Assembly (NCBI RefSeq): GCF_020687785.1
Contig: NZ_JAJEWI010000010.1
Location: 186,001-250,000 of the forward strand
Direction of reading: 5' to 3'
From: Sphingopyxis yananensis
GTDB lineage: Bacteria > Pseudomonadota > Alphaproteobacteria > Sphingomonadales > Sphingomonadaceae
DNA length: 64,000 bases
Both the position numbers and the translations under genes were made by a program. The notes under the pieces are model-generated. The model searched no databases. It was not told the origin of the DNA and saw only the letters and a list, made by a program, of their open reading frames with translations. This document shows, piece by piece, positions 1-9,843 of this stretch. How positions within the stretch are numbered: the stretch's first letter is position 1; every line of letters begins with the position of its first letter.

Positions 1-60
1 ACGGCGGCGCCGCTTCGTCCCATCCTTCCCAAATCCCGCTTCAGCAAAAGGCGGGGGCCG

Positions 61-1215
61 ATGCTCAGCCGCGCCGACAGTTCGCCGCTGGGCCTGTGGT
101 ATTGGGAAATTGACCGTTTGCTGTTGCTGTTGATGTCGGTGTTAATCGCGGTCGGATTGGTAGCGGTGGCGGCGGCTTCGCCGGTTTCTGCGCAAAAATT
201 ATCGTCGGGCAAAGATGTCCTCAGCCCGCTTTACTTTTTCTATCGCCAGCTTGCTTGGGTTTGTGTGGGCGTTCCGGTGATGCTGGCCATTTCGATGATG
301 CCCAAACATGTCGCCCGCCGCTTTGCGATATATGCAGCAGGGCTGTTTGTCGTGCTGATGATGCTCGTGCCGATTGTCGGGACAGAGGTGAATGGCGCGA
401 AGCGGTGGCTGGGCAGCGGCGTGATGCGCTTGCAACCATCAGAGTTTCTGAAGCCATTTTTCGCCATAACCTTGGCATGGATTTTGTCCCTGCGCATGAA
501 GGGTGAAAATCTGCCGGTTGTGTGGTTCAGCTTGGGTTTTACAGCCTTTGTCGGCGCGATGTTGATGTTACAGCCCGACTTGGGCCAGACAGTGATTTTC
601 GTCGCCACATGGTTTGTCATGGTGCTGATTGCGGGATTGCCCTTTCGCATATTGGGCTTGATGGGCGGGGCGGGGTTGGCGTCTTTGGTCGCGGCCTATT
701 TCTTTTATCCCGTCGCGCAAAAGCGTATCAATATTTGGTTGTTCGACACGGGCGACAGTTTTCAGGTGGACCGCGCCCATGCCACGCTGACGGCGGGCGG
801 GATATTTGGCACGGGGCCGGGTGCCGGTTTGGCCAAGTTTAAATTGCCAGAAGCGCATACCGATTATATTTTCTCGGTGATTGGTGAGGAATTTGGCCTG
901 ATAGCCTGTCTGGCGATTTTGGCGCTTTATGCGGCGATTATCATTTGTGTGCTGATCCGCTTGCTGGAAGAAGAAGATAATTTCCTGATCTTGGCGGTTT
1001 CCGGTTTGATTGCCCAATTCGGCGGGCAGGCGGTGATCAATATGGCGGTGAATACGCAGTTGTTCCCATCAAAGGGGATGACCCTGCCGTTCATCAGCTA
1101 TGGCGGGTCGTCTTTCTTGGCTTTGTCGATTGGCATGGGTTTGCTCTTGTCGCTGACCCGCAGAAACCCCTATGCCGCTAGGATATCGATGACGCGGAGT
1201 TGGAATCGCAAATGA
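61..1215 (+). CDS. ftsW: FtsW, SEDS-family septal peptidoglycan glycosyltransferase
   Basis: SEDS-family inner-membrane protein that polymerises lipid II into septal glycan with its partner class B PBP. The 384-residue product is strongly hydrophobic with about ten membrane segments. Family marks are visible: NGAKRWLGSG followed by LQPSE (about 111-128), QPDLGQT (171-177), and PEAHTDYIFSVIGEE (263-277), which carries the Asp regarded as catalytic in SEDS enzymes. The last bases overlap the start of murG (ATGA), so the two are probably translationally coupled. The ATG at 61 follows a purine-rich GGCGGGGG. The frame stays open to base 1, so the true start could lie upstream of the window. RodA is the alternative, but the mur/fts context favours FtsW. 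Confidence 0.93.
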   Translation: MLSRADSSPLGLWYWEIDRLLLLLMSVLIAVGLVAVAAASPVSAQKLSSGKDVLSPLYFFYRQLAWVCVGVPVMLAISMMPKHVARRFAIYAAGLFVVLMMLVPIVGTEVNGAKRWLGSGVMRLQPSEFLKPFFAITLAWILSLRMKGENLPVVWFSLGFTAFVGAMLMLQPDLGQTVIFVATWFVMVLIAGLPFRILGLMGGAGLASLVAAYFFYPVAQKRINIWLFDTGDSFQVDRAHATLTAGGIFGTGPGAGLAKFKLPEAHTDYIFSVIGEEFGLIACLAILALYAAIIICVLIRLLEEEDNFLILAVSGLIAQFGGQAVINMAVNTQLFPSKGMTLPFISYGGSSFLALSIGMGLLLSLTRRNPYAARISMTRSWNRK

Positions 1216-2393
1216 CGGCCAAGCGCCACTATCTTTTGTCCGCTGGGGGAACCGGCGGGCATATGCTGCCTGCCTATGCTTTGGCACAAGAGTTGATCAA
1301 CCGTGGCCACCGCGTGGCGTTGGTCAGCGATGATCGCGGGCTGAAAATCCCCGGCGCTCCGGCAGAATTGGAAACGCATGTTCTGCCTGCGGGCCGGATG
1401 AGCGGTGGGCCGCTTGGCTGGTTGAAGGCGATGAACGCCATCCGCAAGGGCCGCCGCATGGCGATGGGTTTGATCAAAGACTATGAACCCGCCGCCGTGG
1501 TGGGCTTTGGCGGCTATCCATCTTTGCCGACCTTGCTCGCCGCGCGGGCGACGCGGACAGCCAGCGTTATTCATGATCAAAATGCCGTGCTGGGCCGCAC
1601 CAACCGCATTTTGGCGCGCGGCGTCAATGCCATTGCTGTGGCCTATCGTCATATTATCCGCTTACCTGCATCATGCGAAGACAAGGTGCATTTGACCGGC
1701 AACCCTGTGCGGGCGGAGATTGTCGATATTCGCCATGACGCCTTTCCGCCCTTGCCGCAGGATGGCATTTTCCGCCTGTTGGTGGTGGGCGGCAGCTTGG
1801 GCGCGACGGTGCTGAGCGATGTGGTGCCAGCGGCAATTGCATCCTTGCCCCCCGCTTTATTGGCGCGATTGCAGGTCGTGCAGCAATGCCGCGAGGCCGA
1901 TTTGGAACGGGTGCGCGGCGAATATGCCAAATTGGGCGTTGCGGCGGAATGCATGCCCTATATCAAGGATTTTCCCGACCGTTTGCGCTGGGCGCATTTG
2001 GTGATTGCGCGGGCGGGGGCGTCGACTGTGGCGGAACTGGCCTGTGCAGGGCGACCAGCTATTTTCGTACCCTATCCCCATGCGATGGATGATCACCAAA
2101 CGCATAATGTCGTCGATCTGGTTCACGCGGGCGGCGCGGTATCCTTTGCACAAGCCGAATTTACCGCTGCCAATGTCGCCAAACATTTGCAACAAATGGC
2201 GCTGGAAGCGGGCGCATTGGAAGATGCGGCGCGGCGCGCTGCCAGTTGCGGTTTGCCCGATGCCACGCGGGATCTGGCGGATCTGGTGGAATCGATGACG
2301 GCGCCGCCGATGATGGACATCATCCGTGTGGGCGCGCAGAAGAATAAATTACAGGCGGGCGGCATGGCTGCGGCCCGCAAAGGAGCCTTATAA
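1212..2393 (+). CDS. murG: MurG, UDP-GlcNAc:lipid I N-acetylglucosaminyltransferase
   Basis: Transfers GlcNAc from UDP-GlcNAc to lipid I on the cytoplasmic membrane face, making lipid II for FtsW. The 393-residue product has the GT-B two-domain layout: the N-terminal glycine-rich loop GGTGGH (12-17), then the GFGGYPS segment, and in the C-terminal domain [19 protein letters not shown] and [10 protein letters not shown], the UDP-GlcNAc pocket. The ATG at 1212 is chosen because it overlaps the ftsW stop (ATGA); a TTG twelve bases upstream is in frame but less likely. The stop TAA shares its last A with the murC ATG. Length is slightly above the usual 355-365 residues because of a short C-terminal tail. 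Confidence 0.95.
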   Translation: MTAKRHYLLSAGGTGGHMLPAYALAQELINRGHRVALVSDDRGLKIPGAPAELETHVLPAGRMSGGPLGWLKAMNAIRKGRRMAMGLIKDYEPAAVVGFGGYPSLPTLLAARATRTASVIHDQNAVLGRTNRILARGVNAIAVAYRHIIRLPASCEDKVHLTGNPVRAEIVDIRHDAFPPLPQDGIFRLLVVGGSLGATVLSDVVPAAIASLPPALLARLQVVQQCREADLERVRGEYAKLGVAAECMPYIKDFPDRLRWAHLVIARAGASTVAELACAGRPAIFVPYPHAMDDHQTHNVVDLVHAGGAVSFAQAEFTAANVAKHLQQMALEAGALEDAARRAASCGLPDATRDLADLVESMTAPPMMDIIRVGAQKNKLQAGGMAAARKGAL

Positions 2394-3820
2394 TGCGCGG
2401 CGTTGCCACAGATATTGGAACCATTCACTTTGTGGGCATTGGCGGCATTGGCATGTCGGGCATTGCCGAAGTCATGCACAATCTGGGGTATCAGGTCCAA
2501 GGCAGCGATATCGCCGAAGGCTATGTGGTTGAGGGGCTGCGCAAACGCGGCATCAAGGTGGTGATCGGCCATGCCCCCGAAAATGTCGATGGCGTCGCTG
2601 TGGTGGTGACATCCACCGCCGTCAAGCGCACCAACCCCGAGGTTGAGGCCGCCCATGCGCAGCGTATCCCGGTGGTGCGCCGCGCCGAAATGTTGGCCGA
2701 ATTGATGCGGTTGAAATCGACGGTGGCGATTGCCGGAACGCATGGCAAAACGACGACCACATCCTTGGTGGCGGCGTTGTTGGATGCGGGCGGCATTGAC
2801 CCGACCGTGATCAACGGCGGCATCATTAACAATTATGGTTCCAACGCCCGTCTCGGTGCATCGGACTGGATGGTTGTTGAGGCGGACGAAAGCGACGGCA
2901 GCTTTCTGCGGCTGGATGGCACCATTGCGGTGGTCACCAACATCGACCCCGAACATCTAGACCATTATGGCAGCTTTGATGTCATCAAAGATTGTTTTGT
3001 CGAATTTATTGAAAATGTGCCCTTTTATGGGGCAGCCATTTTGTGCCTAGACCATCCCGAGGTGCAGGGCATCATTCCGCGTATCCGCGACCGCCGTATC
3101 ATTACCTATGGTTTTTCGGCGCAGGCCGATGTGCGCGGCACCAATGTGGTGTCTGGTCCCGATGGCAATCGCTTTGACGTGGTGATCCGCGACCGCGACG
3201 GCAATTTGCGAACGCTTGAGGGCGTGTTCCTGCCGATGTCGGGCCGCCACAATGTGCAAAACGCCTTGGCCGCTGTGGCCGTGGCGGTGCATATGGGCGT
3301 TGCAGAAGATAAGATTATTTCGGGCTTCCACGGCTTTGCGGGTGTGAAGCGCCGTTTTTCGCGGGTCGGGGAAATCGCGGTGAATGGCGGCGTCATCAGC
3401 GTGATCGACGATTATGCCCATCATCCCGTCGAAATTCGCGCCGTCTTGGCCGCCGCCCGCGAAGGGGTGGGTACGGGACGCGTGGTTGCGGTGGTGCAGC
3501 CCCATCGCTTTACCCGTTTGCGCGACCATATGGATGATTTTCAGCAAGCCTTTAACGATGCCGACCTGACATGGGCGATGCCTGTTTTCGCGGCGGGCGA
3601 AGCGCCCATCGACGGCGTGGATAGCGCGGCCTTGGCACAGGGGCTGCGCGATCGCGGCCACCGCAATGCCGTGACGCTGGCTGGACCCGATGCCTTGGTT
3701 GACGCGGTCAAGGACGCCATCGCTGTGGGCGAACTGGCGGCTGGTGATATGGTCATTTGCTTGGGCGCTGGCGACATCACCAAATTTGCAGCAGGTCTGG
3801 CGAAGGCCGTATCGGCGTGA
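2393..3820 (+). CDS. murC: MurC, UDP-N-acetylmuramate--L-alanine ligase
   Basis: ATP-dependent ligase adding L-Ala to UDP-MurNAc, the first step of stem-peptide assembly in the cytoplasm. The 475 residues show the Mur ligase architecture: a Rossmann-like UDP-binding start with GIGGIGMSG (about 15-23), the ATP P-loop GTHGKTTTT (115-123), the central DESDGSF and [13 protein letters not shown] motifs, and a C-terminal domain with [10 protein letters not shown] and QPHRFTR. The start codon overlaps the murG stop by one base and the stop overlaps the murB GTG, so the gene sits inside a tightly packed operon. Length is normal for MurC (about 460-490). Confidence 0.96.
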   Translation: MRGVATDIGTIHFVGIGGIGMSGIAEVMHNLGYQVQGSDIAEGYVVEGLRKRGIKVVIGHAPENVDGVAVVVTSTAVKRTNPEVEAAHAQRIPVVRRAEMLAELMRLKSTVAIAGTHGKTTTTSLVAALLDAGGIDPTVINGGIINNYGSNARLGASDWMVVEADESDGSFLRLDGTIAVVTNIDPEHLDHYGSFDVIKDCFVEFIENVPFYGAAILCLDHPEVQGIIPRIRDRRIITYGFSAQADVRGTNVVSGPDGNRFDVVIRDRDGNLRTLEGVFLPMSGRHNVQNALAAVAVAVHMGVAEDKIISGFHGFAGVKRRFSRVGEIAVNGGVISVIDDYAHHPVEIRAVLAAAREGVGTGRVVAVVQPHRFTRLRDHMDDFQQAFNDADLTWAMPVFAAGEAPIDGVDSAALAQGLRDRGHRNAVTLAGPDALVDAVKDAIAVGELAAGDMVICLGAGDITKFAAGLAKAVSA

Positions 3821-4755
3821 CAAACGCCGCGTCCCCCATGCCCGCCGTGCGCGGAAAATTGACGGCCAATGCGCCGCTCGCGCCATTGTTGTGGTTCAAA
3901 ACGGGCGGCAGGGCAGACCAATTGTTCGAGCCCAAGGACGCCGATGATCTGGCCGATTTCCTAGCGGCCTTGAACCCCAATGTGCCGATTTTGGCGCTGG
4001 GTTTGGGGTCGAATATGATCGTGCGGGATGGCGGATTTGCGGGTGTTGTCATTCGATTGGGCAAGGCCTTTGCCAAGGTTGAACGGCTGGATGATCTGAC
4101 GCTGGCGTGCGGCGGCGGGGCGTCGGGAATTTTGGTGTCGTCCACCGCGCGCGATGCGGGCATTGCGGGGCTGGAGTTTCTACGATCGATACCGGGCACC
4201 GTTGGCGGCTTTGTGCGGATGAATGGCGGCGCTTATGGGCGCGAAGTCAAAGACATATTGATCGATTGTGATGTGGTTTTGCGCGACGGATCGCGCCAGA
4301 CGATGACGCTGGATGCCTTGGCCTATCGCTATCGCCACAGCGATTTGCCCGAAGGAGCGGTGGTTGTGCAGGCCCGTTTTCGCGGTGTTTCCGGAAATAG
4401 TGTTGATATTCAGGCGGAAATGGACCGTATCTCCGCCAGCCGTGAAGCATCGCAACCGCTGCGCAGCAAGACGGGCGGATCGACCTTTAAAAACCCCGAT
4501 GGCCACAAAGCATGGCAATTGGTCGACGAAGCGGGCTGTCGAGGCTTGATGATCGGCGGCGCGCAGGTTAGTGAAAAACATACGAATTTTCTGATCAACA
4601 CCGGAGCCGCAACCAGCGCGGACATTGAGGCGCTGGGCGAAGAGGTGCGGCGCCGCGTATTAGCGAACAGCGGTGTGGACTTGCATTGGGAAATTCAGCG
4701 CATTGGCCGCAATGGCGATGCAGGGTCGGATAAGAAAGTGGAGCAAGGCGCATGA
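3817..4755 (+). CDS. murB: MurB, UDP-N-acetylenolpyruvoylglucosamine reductase
   Basis: FAD- and NADPH-dependent enzyme reducing UDP-GlcNAc-enolpyruvate to UDP-MurNAc, the substrate of MurC. The product (312 residues) has the FAD-binding fold with [14 protein letters not shown] (about 61-74), the SIPGTVGG motif, and a C-terminal domain with [10 protein letters not shown], whose Ser is the conserved proton donor. It is of the type I/II class and fits the usual 300-340 residue length. The GTG at 3817 is chosen because it overlaps the murC stop (GTGA), like every neighbour; an ATG at 3838 (7 codons downstream) is the alternative. The stop overlaps the ddl ATG. Confidence 0.94.
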   Translation: MTNAASPMPAVRGKLTANAPLAPLLWFKTGGRADQLFEPKDADDLADFLAALNPNVPILALGLGSNMIVRDGGFAGVVIRLGKAFAKVERLDDLTLACGGGASGILVSSTARDAGIAGLEFLRSIPGTVGGFVRMNGGAYGREVKDILIDCDVVLRDGSRQTMTLDALAYRYRHSDLPEGAVVVQARFRGVSGNSVDIQAEMDRISASREASQPLRSKTGGSTFKNPDGHKAWQLVDEAGCRGLMIGGAQVSEKHTNFLINTGAATSADIEALGEEVRRRVLANSGVDLHWEIQRIGRNGDAGSDKKVEQGA

Positions 4756-5708
4756 GCCGTGGACCGTGGCATGTTGCTGTATTAATGGGTGGCCCGTCGT
4801 CGGAGCGCGAGGTGTCGCTGAACAGCGGCAAGGGCGTGGCCGATGCGTTGGAAAGCCGTGGGCACCGCGTCACCCGCATTGATCTGGACAAGGATGTGGC
4901 GCTAAAACTGTCCGCTGCCCAGCCGGATGTGGTGTTTAACGCGCTGCATGGTGTGCCGGGCGAAGATGGCACGGTGCAGGGCATGTTGGACCTGATGGGC
5001 CTGCCTTATACGCACAGCGGTTTGGTGACATCGGTCATCGCCATTGACAAGGAATTGACTAAGCAGGCCTTGGTGCCGCATGGCATTCCGATGCCGGTCG
5101 GCAAAATTGTGGCCTGTGAAACGCTGTATGACGGCGACCCATTGCCGCGCCCCTATGTGCTAAAACCCGTCAATGAAGGATCGTCGATGGGCGTCGCCAT
5201 TGTGCGCGATGACAGCAATTATGGATCGCCCATCGCCCGTGATGCCGTGGGGCCGTGGCAGTTATTTCCCAGCTTGCTTGCCGAGCCCTTTATTAAGGGC
5301 CGCGAATTGACCGTTGGCGTGATGGGCCATGAAGCCATGGGCGTGACCGAATTGCAGGTAAAGTCTGGCTTTTATGATTATGACGCCAAATATACCGCTG
5401 GCCTGACGCAGCATATTTGCCCCGCGCAAATTCCCGCTGACATTGCCGAGCGGATGAAGCAATTGGCCGTGCAGGCTCATGCGCTGTTGGGTTGCAAGGG
5501 CGTGTCGCGTTCTGACTTTCGTTGGGATGACGAGCATGGCCTTGACGGTATTTTCTTGCTGGAGGTCAACACACAGCCTGGTATGACGCCATTGTCACTG
5601 GTCCCCGAACAGGCGGCGGCCAATGGCATGGACTATGCCGAGTTGGTTGAACGGATTGTGGAAGAAGCCCTAAGCCTTTCTGAAAGTCGATCAGAGGTTT
5701 GCCAATGA
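4752..5708 (+). CDS. ddl: D-alanine--D-alanine ligase
   Basis: ATP-grasp ligase joining two D-Ala for the stem peptide terminus. The 318-residue product is of the shorter DdlB type usually found in dcw clusters. Visible marks: N-terminal MGGPSSEREVSLNSG (about 9-23), ALHGVPGEDG, the substrate/ATP segment YVLKPVNEGSSMGV, and the C-terminal metal-binding EVNTQPGMTPLSL. The ATG overlaps the murB stop (ATGA) and the gene's own stop overlaps the ftsQ ATG, so translation is likely coupled along the operon. Confidence 0.96.
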   Translation: MSRGPWHVAVLMGGPSSEREVSLNSGKGVADALESRGHRVTRIDLDKDVALKLSAAQPDVVFNALHGVPGEDGTVQGMLDLMGLPYTHSGLVTSVIAIDKELTKQALVPHGIPMPVGKIVACETLYDGDPLPRPYVLKPVNEGSSMGVAIVRDDSNYGSPIARDAVGPWQLFPSLLAEPFIKGRELTVGVMGHEAMGVTELQVKSGFYDYDAKYTAGLTQHICPAQIPADIAERMKQLAVQAHALLGCKGVSRSDFRWDDEHGLDGIFLLEVNTQPGMTPLSLVPEQAAANGMDYAELVERIVEEALSLSESRSEVCQ

Positions 5709-6709
5709 GCAGCACGCGCATCAAGCGCGGCAAAACCCCACCCAAGCGTCCATCGCGTGCGCCGAAAAAACGAAAGAGCGTCCAAAAATCAGCGCTGAAT
5801 ATGGCGCTGAATCGCTTGCCGATCAGTGCGCGTCATTTGCAGAAAATCGCCACCTTCATCATGGGGACTTTGTTCCTAGTGGTTGTCATTGCCGTCATGC
5901 AAGTGACAGGCATCAATGCGAAAATTGGTGAATCTTGGGCCGAGTTGGTGGCGCGTGCTGGATTTGAGGTGAAAAAGGTCGAGGTGGTGGGTGCAGACCG
6001 GATCAATCGGTCCAACGTCTATGATATTGCGCTCAGCCAAAAAGAGCGGTCGATGGCGTCGGTCGATCTGGAAGAATTGCGGTCCGACCTGATGCGCTAT
6101 GGCTGGATCAAGGATGCGCGGGTATCGCGCCGCCTGCCGGACACTTTGGTGATCGACATTGTCGAACGAACCCCTGCGGCCATTTGGCAAAATGCGGGGC
6201 GTTTGTCGTTGATCGACGAGGAAGGCGTGGTGTTGGAAGCAGTGACCGTGTCGACCATGCCCGATCTGCCATTGGTGATTGGGCCAAATGCCAATATGCG
6301 CTCGCAAGACCTCAGCCGTTTGATGGCGGAGGCCAGCAGCCTGCGCGAATTGATGGCGGGGGCGACATGGGTTGGCAATCGCCGTTGGGATTTGCGGTTC
6401 CGCAGCGGAGAGACCCTGTCTTTGCCAGAGGGCGAAGAGGATGCCAAATTGGCTTTGGCAAAATTTGCGCATCTGGACGGGGCCAATCGTTTGCTGGGAC
6501 GCGGCATATTACGCTTTGACATGCGCGACCCAAGCCGCTTTGTTCTGCGTCTGCCCCAAGAAGGGCAGGTCACAGCCGCCGTGTTGGAGGACGCACGCAT
6601 AGCCGCCGAGGCTTTGAGCGAAGCCCAAGCGGCGGGTACGGCGGCGGGAACCGGTGGGCCAGCAAGCACCGGTCCGGCTGTGGAAGCGCAATTGGCCGAA
6701 GAGGGGTAA
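5705..6709 (+). CDS. ftsQ: FtsQ, divisome scaffold protein
   Basis: Bitopic inner-membrane divisome protein linking early and late division proteins. The 334 residues read as a very basic cytoplasmic start (many Lys/Arg in the first 50), one membrane segment (about 49-70, TFIMGTLFLVVVIAVMQV), then a periplasmic POTRA-like domain with VKKVEVVGADRINRSNVY and a beta domain with the RRLPDTLVIDIVERTPAAIW motif typical of FtsQ. The C-terminus ends in a Gly/Ala/Thr-rich low-complexity tail (about 305-334) outside the conserved domain. The ATG at 5705 overlaps the ddl stop; a TTG two codons upstream is unlikely. ftsA follows after six bases. Confidence 0.93.
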   Translation: MSSTRIKRGKTPPKRPSRAPKKRKSVQKSALNMALNRLPISARHLQKIATFIMGTLFLVVVIAVMQVTGINAKIGESWAELVARAGFEVKKVEVVGADRINRSNVYDIALSQKERSMASVDLEELRSDLMRYGWIKDARVSRRLPDTLVIDIVERTPAAIWQNAGRLSLIDEEGVVLEAVTVSTMPDLPLVIGPNANMRSQDLSRLMAEASSLRELMAGATWVGNRRWDLRFRSGETLSLPEGEEDAKLALAKFAHLDGANRLLGRGILRFDMRDPSRFVLRLPQEGQVTAAVLEDARIAAEALSEAQAAGTAAGTGGPASTGPAVEAQLAEEG

Positions 6710-6715
6710 GGCAAA

Positions 6716-7972
6716 GTGGCAGCGCCGCGGATTGAAAAAATCATCACCGCTTTGGATGTTGGGTCATGGAAAGTTTGCGCGCTGATTGCGGGGCAAACCG
6801 CCGATGGACAATTGCATGTTTTGGGCACGGGGCAACGGCAAAGCCGCGGCTTGCAGCGCGGGCGCGTCGTGGACATGGAACATGCCGAGCAAGTGGTGCG
6901 CGAGGCGATTGAGCAAGCCGAGCGTATTGCGGGACTGAACATTGATGATGTTTGGGTGGCCTGTTCGGCGGCGGGGCTGAGCAGCCAGTCCTTGCCAGTC
7001 GAGATTGATCTGAGCGGCGAGCAAATTGAGCCGGATGATGTCGACCAATTGCTGGAACTGGGCCGCGCCCATATGGACCCTGGCACGCAGATGATTTTGC
7101 ACGCCCAGCCTGCGCTTTATACGCTGGACGGCCTACATGGTGTGCGCAATCCGGTGGGGCTTCATGCTGATCGTTTGGGTGTCGATATTAATATTGTGAT
7201 GGCCGACGGGTCGCCGGTCCGCAATTTGGAAGGCGCGGTACGGCAGGCGCATTTGGATGTGAACGCCGTGGTGGCGTCGCCTGTTGCGGCGGGATTATCC
7301 TGTTTGACCGAAGAAGAGCGCGACTTGGGTGTGGCGTTGATTGAAATTGGCGCGTCGGTGACGACCATCTCGCTGTATATCGGTGGGATGTTGGCGATGT
7401 TGACGACATTGCCGGTCGGCGCGGGCGATATTACCGATGATATCGCATCGGCCTTTGGCGTGCGGCGCAGCGTGGCCCAGCGCCTGCAAAGCTTTTACGG
7501 GTCGGCCAACGCCAGCCCGCGCGACAATATTGAAATGATCGATCTGGACGCCAATGCCCCAGCGGGCAGCGATTCGCCGCGCATTACCCGTGCGCAATTG
7601 GTCGGCGTAATCCGCGAACGGTTAAACAAAATGATGGATGAGATCGGTAAGGCGCTGAAAGAAATGCACTTTACTGGTCCTGTTGGACGCCAAGTGGTGT
7701 TGGTTGGCGGCGGTGCGGACCTGAAGGGCATGGCTGATTATACCCAAAGCGCGCTGGGGCGTGCGGTTCGTGTTGGCCGCCCCCAAGGCTTGATCGGTTT
7801 GCCAGAAGCGCATGCAGGCCCTGCCTTTGCGACCTTGGCGGGGCTGGTTTTATATGCGGCATCGGGCGCAGTAGATTTGCGGGATTTGTCGTTGAATTCG
7901 CCCGACGTTTATCGGCCAAGGGGGCAGGGGCTGATCAACCGTTTCCTAGCTGCGTTGAAAAGCAGCTTTTGA
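6716..7972 (+). CDS. ftsA: FtsA, actin-like membrane tether of the Z ring
   Basis: Actin-fold ATPase that anchors FtsZ to the membrane and recruits late divisome proteins. The 418-residue product starts with the phosphate-1 motif ALDVGSWKVCALI, has the FtsA-specific 1C subdomain region with HAQPALYTLDG, ALIEIGASVTTISLY (phosphate 2) and VVLVGGGADLKGM (adenosine motif), and ends with an amphipathic basic/hydrophobic segment GLINRFLAALKSSF, the membrane-targeting helix of FtsA. The start is a GTG six bases after the ftsQ stop. The pairing with ftsZ downstream is canonical. Confidence 0.96.
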   Translation: MAAPRIEKIITALDVGSWKVCALIAGQTADGQLHVLGTGQRQSRGLQRGRVVDMEHAEQVVREAIEQAERIAGLNIDDVWVACSAAGLSSQSLPVEIDLSGEQIEPDDVDQLLELGRAHMDPGTQMILHAQPALYTLDGLHGVRNPVGLHADRLGVDINIVMADGSPVRNLEGAVRQAHLDVNAVVASPVAAGLSCLTEEERDLGVALIEIGASVTTISLYIGGMLAMLTTLPVGAGDITDDIASAFGVRRSVAQRLQSFYGSANASPRDNIEMIDLDANAPAGSDSPRITRAQLVGVIRERLNKMMDEIGKALKEMHFTGPVGRQVVLVGGGADLKGMADYTQSALGRAVRVGRPQGLIGLPEAHAGPAFATLAGLVLYAASGAVDLRDLSLNSPDVYRPRGQGLINRFLAALKSSF

Positions 7973-8092
7973 TCGCGCTTTTGCCGCATTGGTCAAATTT
8001 TTAGGATGATATTGGGTTCAATATCGTGCATTGCAGTGATTGAAATCCGAACGGTTTCTGTCATCGTTCGAAACTGATCGCAGGCTGAGTTT

Positions 8093-8111
8093 GGCGGCAT
8101 GACGAGCCGCC
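8093..8111 (+). promoter_or_regulatory. Stem-loop directly upstream of the ftsZ ribosome-binding site
   Basis: In the 155-base ftsA-ftsZ gap, GGCGGC (8093-8098) and GCCGCC (8106-8111) can form a six-pair GC hairpin with a seven-base loop. It ends a few bases before the AGGGAGA ribosome-binding site and the ATG at 8128. A looser GTTTC/GAAAC inverted repeat lies just upstream. It could modulate ftsZ translation; function is inference. Confidence 0.4.
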
Positions 8112-8127
8112 GCAGGGAGAATGTTAG

Positions 8128-9720
8128 ATGAGCATCAATTTGGGCCCGCCGACGGTCGACGAACTGAAGCCGCGCATTGCGGTGATCGGTGTCGGCGGCG
8201 GCGGTGGTAATGCCATCGCCAACATGATCGCGGCCCAAGTTCAAGGGGTCGACTTCATTGTGGCCAACACCGACGCACAGGCGCTGAATGCATCGCCTGC
8301 TGAACGTCGTATTCAATTGGGCACTGTGGCGACGCAGGGCTTGGGTGCTGGTGCGCAGCCGGAAATGGGCCGTGCTGCCGCCGAAGAAAGCATCGCCGAA
8401 GTCGAAGCCGCGCTGAACGGCGCGCATATGTGCTTTATCGCCGCTGGTATGGGCGGCGGCACCGGCACGGGTGCGGCGCCGGTCATCGCCAAGGCGGCAC
8501 GTGATCGCGGCATTTTGACCGTTGGCGTTGTGACCAAGCCTTTCAGCTTTGAAGGCAATCGCCGGATGCGTTCGGCGGATGCGGGCATTGCCGAACTGCA
8601 AGAACATGTCGATACGCTGATCGTCATTCCGAACCAAAATCTGTTTCTGATTGCCACCCCCAACACAACCTTCAAAGAAGCCTTTGTGATGGCGGACGAA
8701 GTGTTGCAGCAAGGCGTTCGCGGTATCACCGACCTGATGGTCATGCCCGGCCTGATCAACCTCGACTTTGCCGACGTTCGCAGCGTGATGCGCGAAATGG
8801 GCAAGGCGATGATGGGCACCGGCGAAGCAGAGGGCGATGGCCGCGCTTTGGAAGCCGCGCAAAAGGCCATTGCCAATCCGTTGCTGGATGGCGTGTCGAT
8901 GGCGGGTGCCAAGGGCGTGATTGTTTCCATCGTGGGCGGTGATGATATGCGCCTGATGGAAGTGGACGAAGCCGCCAACCACATCCGCAATTTGGTGGAC
9001 CCAGATGCCAACATCATTTGGGGCAGCGCGTTCAACGAAGATTTGCAAGGCAAAATCCGCGTGTCGGTGGTGGCCACTGGCATAGAAGGCGATGCGGACG
9101 GCGTGGCCCCTGCGGCTGCCGCCGCGCCGCGCGGTTTCTCTTTCCAACCGGGCCGTGCGACCAGTGCGCCGATTGCCCCTGTTGCGGCCGCCGCTGCTGC
9201 TGCGCCTGCGCCCACCGCGCCGGTTGCGCCAGCATCTGCACCAACCCCCGCGCCCGAAGCCCATGCTGCCCCCGTAGCGACACCGGACTTGGTGTTGGAA
9301 GAACCCTTGGCTGCTCCGGCGTCGGCTTCGGTTTCGGCACCGCAAAGCGGACATGCGGGCTTTGGTCAGGTTGCGGCTGTTGAAGAGCCGATGGAACTGA
9401 CACAGGCTGTTGCTCAGCCGGTTCCGGTATATGATGATATGACGGGTGAACTGCTGCTTGGCGGTGCGCCGGTGGAAACACCATTTTCGCTGAACAGCCC
9501 TGCGGCGCCAGCACCAGCGGCGTCGACTGCACCAGCCGAACAGGCACCGGCATCGACAGCGGCCCCTGCCGAGGTTCGTCGTCCCATTGGCGGCGGTACT
9601 TTGTTTGAACGTATGTCGCGCTTGTCGCGTGGCTCGTCGGCCATCGAGACGCCCGATGCACCAGCGCCGCACAGCGGGGATATGCCGCGTTTTCTGAACC
9701 GTCAGAACAACCAGAAATAA
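8128..9720 (+). CDS. ftsZ: FtsZ, tubulin-like cell division GTPase
   Basis: Polymerising GTPase forming the Z ring at midcell. The N-terminal ~320 residues are a clear FtsZ core: GVGGGGGNA (21-29), the tubulin signature [10 protein letters not shown] (109-118), [10 protein letters not shown] and the T7-loop region [11 protein letters not shown]. Residues ~330-500 form a long Ala/Pro-rich low-complexity linker, and the tail carries DMPRFLNRQ, the conserved C-terminal peptide that binds FtsA and other partners. At 530 residues it is long because of the linker, as is usual in alphaproteobacteria. An AGGGAGA ribosome-binding site precedes the ATG, and the gene has its own 155-base leader, so separate promoters are likely. 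Confidence 0.98.
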   Translation: MSINLGPPTVDELKPRIAVIGVGGGGGNAIANMIAAQVQGVDFIVANTDAQALNASPAERRIQLGTVATQGLGAGAQPEMGRAAAEESIAEVEAALNGAHMCFIAAGMGGGTGTGAAPVIAKAARDRGILTVGVVTKPFSFEGNRRMRSADAGIAELQEHVDTLIVIPNQNLFLIATPNTTFKEAFVMADEVLQQGVRGITDLMVMPGLINLDFADVRSVMREMGKAMMGTGEAEGDGRALEAAQKAIANPLLDGVSMAGAKGVIVSIVGGDDMRLMEVDEAANHIRNLVDPDANIIWGSAFNEDLQGKIRVSVVATGIEGDADGVAPAAAAAPRGFSFQPGRATSAPIAPVAAAAAAAPAPTAPVAPASAPTPAPEAHAAPVATPDLVLEEPLAAPASASVSAPQSGHAGFGQVAAVEEPMELTQAVAQPVPVYDDMTGELLLGGAPVETPFSLNSPAAPAPAASTAPAEQAPASTAAPAEVRRPIGGGTLFERMSRLSRGSSAIETPDAPAPHSGDMPRFLNRQNNQK

Positions 9721-9729
9721 GCGATAGCA

Positions 9730-9755
9730 AGCGGGGCCGTTCGTGCGGCCCCGCT
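9730..9755 (+). terminator. GC-rich stem-loop after ftsZ, possible transcription end
   Basis: AGCGGGGCCG (9730-9739) pairs perfectly with CGGCCCCGCT (9746-9755) around a six-base loop, ten bases after the ftsZ stop. No T-run follows, so it is not a classic intrinsic terminator and may instead protect the 3' end or act with Rho. Confidence 0.5.
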
Positions 9756-9843
9756 GGCGCTCTGGCGCTTATATGCGAAATTCAAAACAGGCTTTTTGAT
9801 CGACCGCCATTTCGGGCACGGCGGACTGGCAACAGGATGACAT

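Noticed and set aside
7993..9672. Long antisense frame over ftsZ, Arg/Gly-rich
   Set aside because: The sequence follows from the Ala/Pro linker and codon bias of ftsZ; no ribosome-binding site or recognisable domain.
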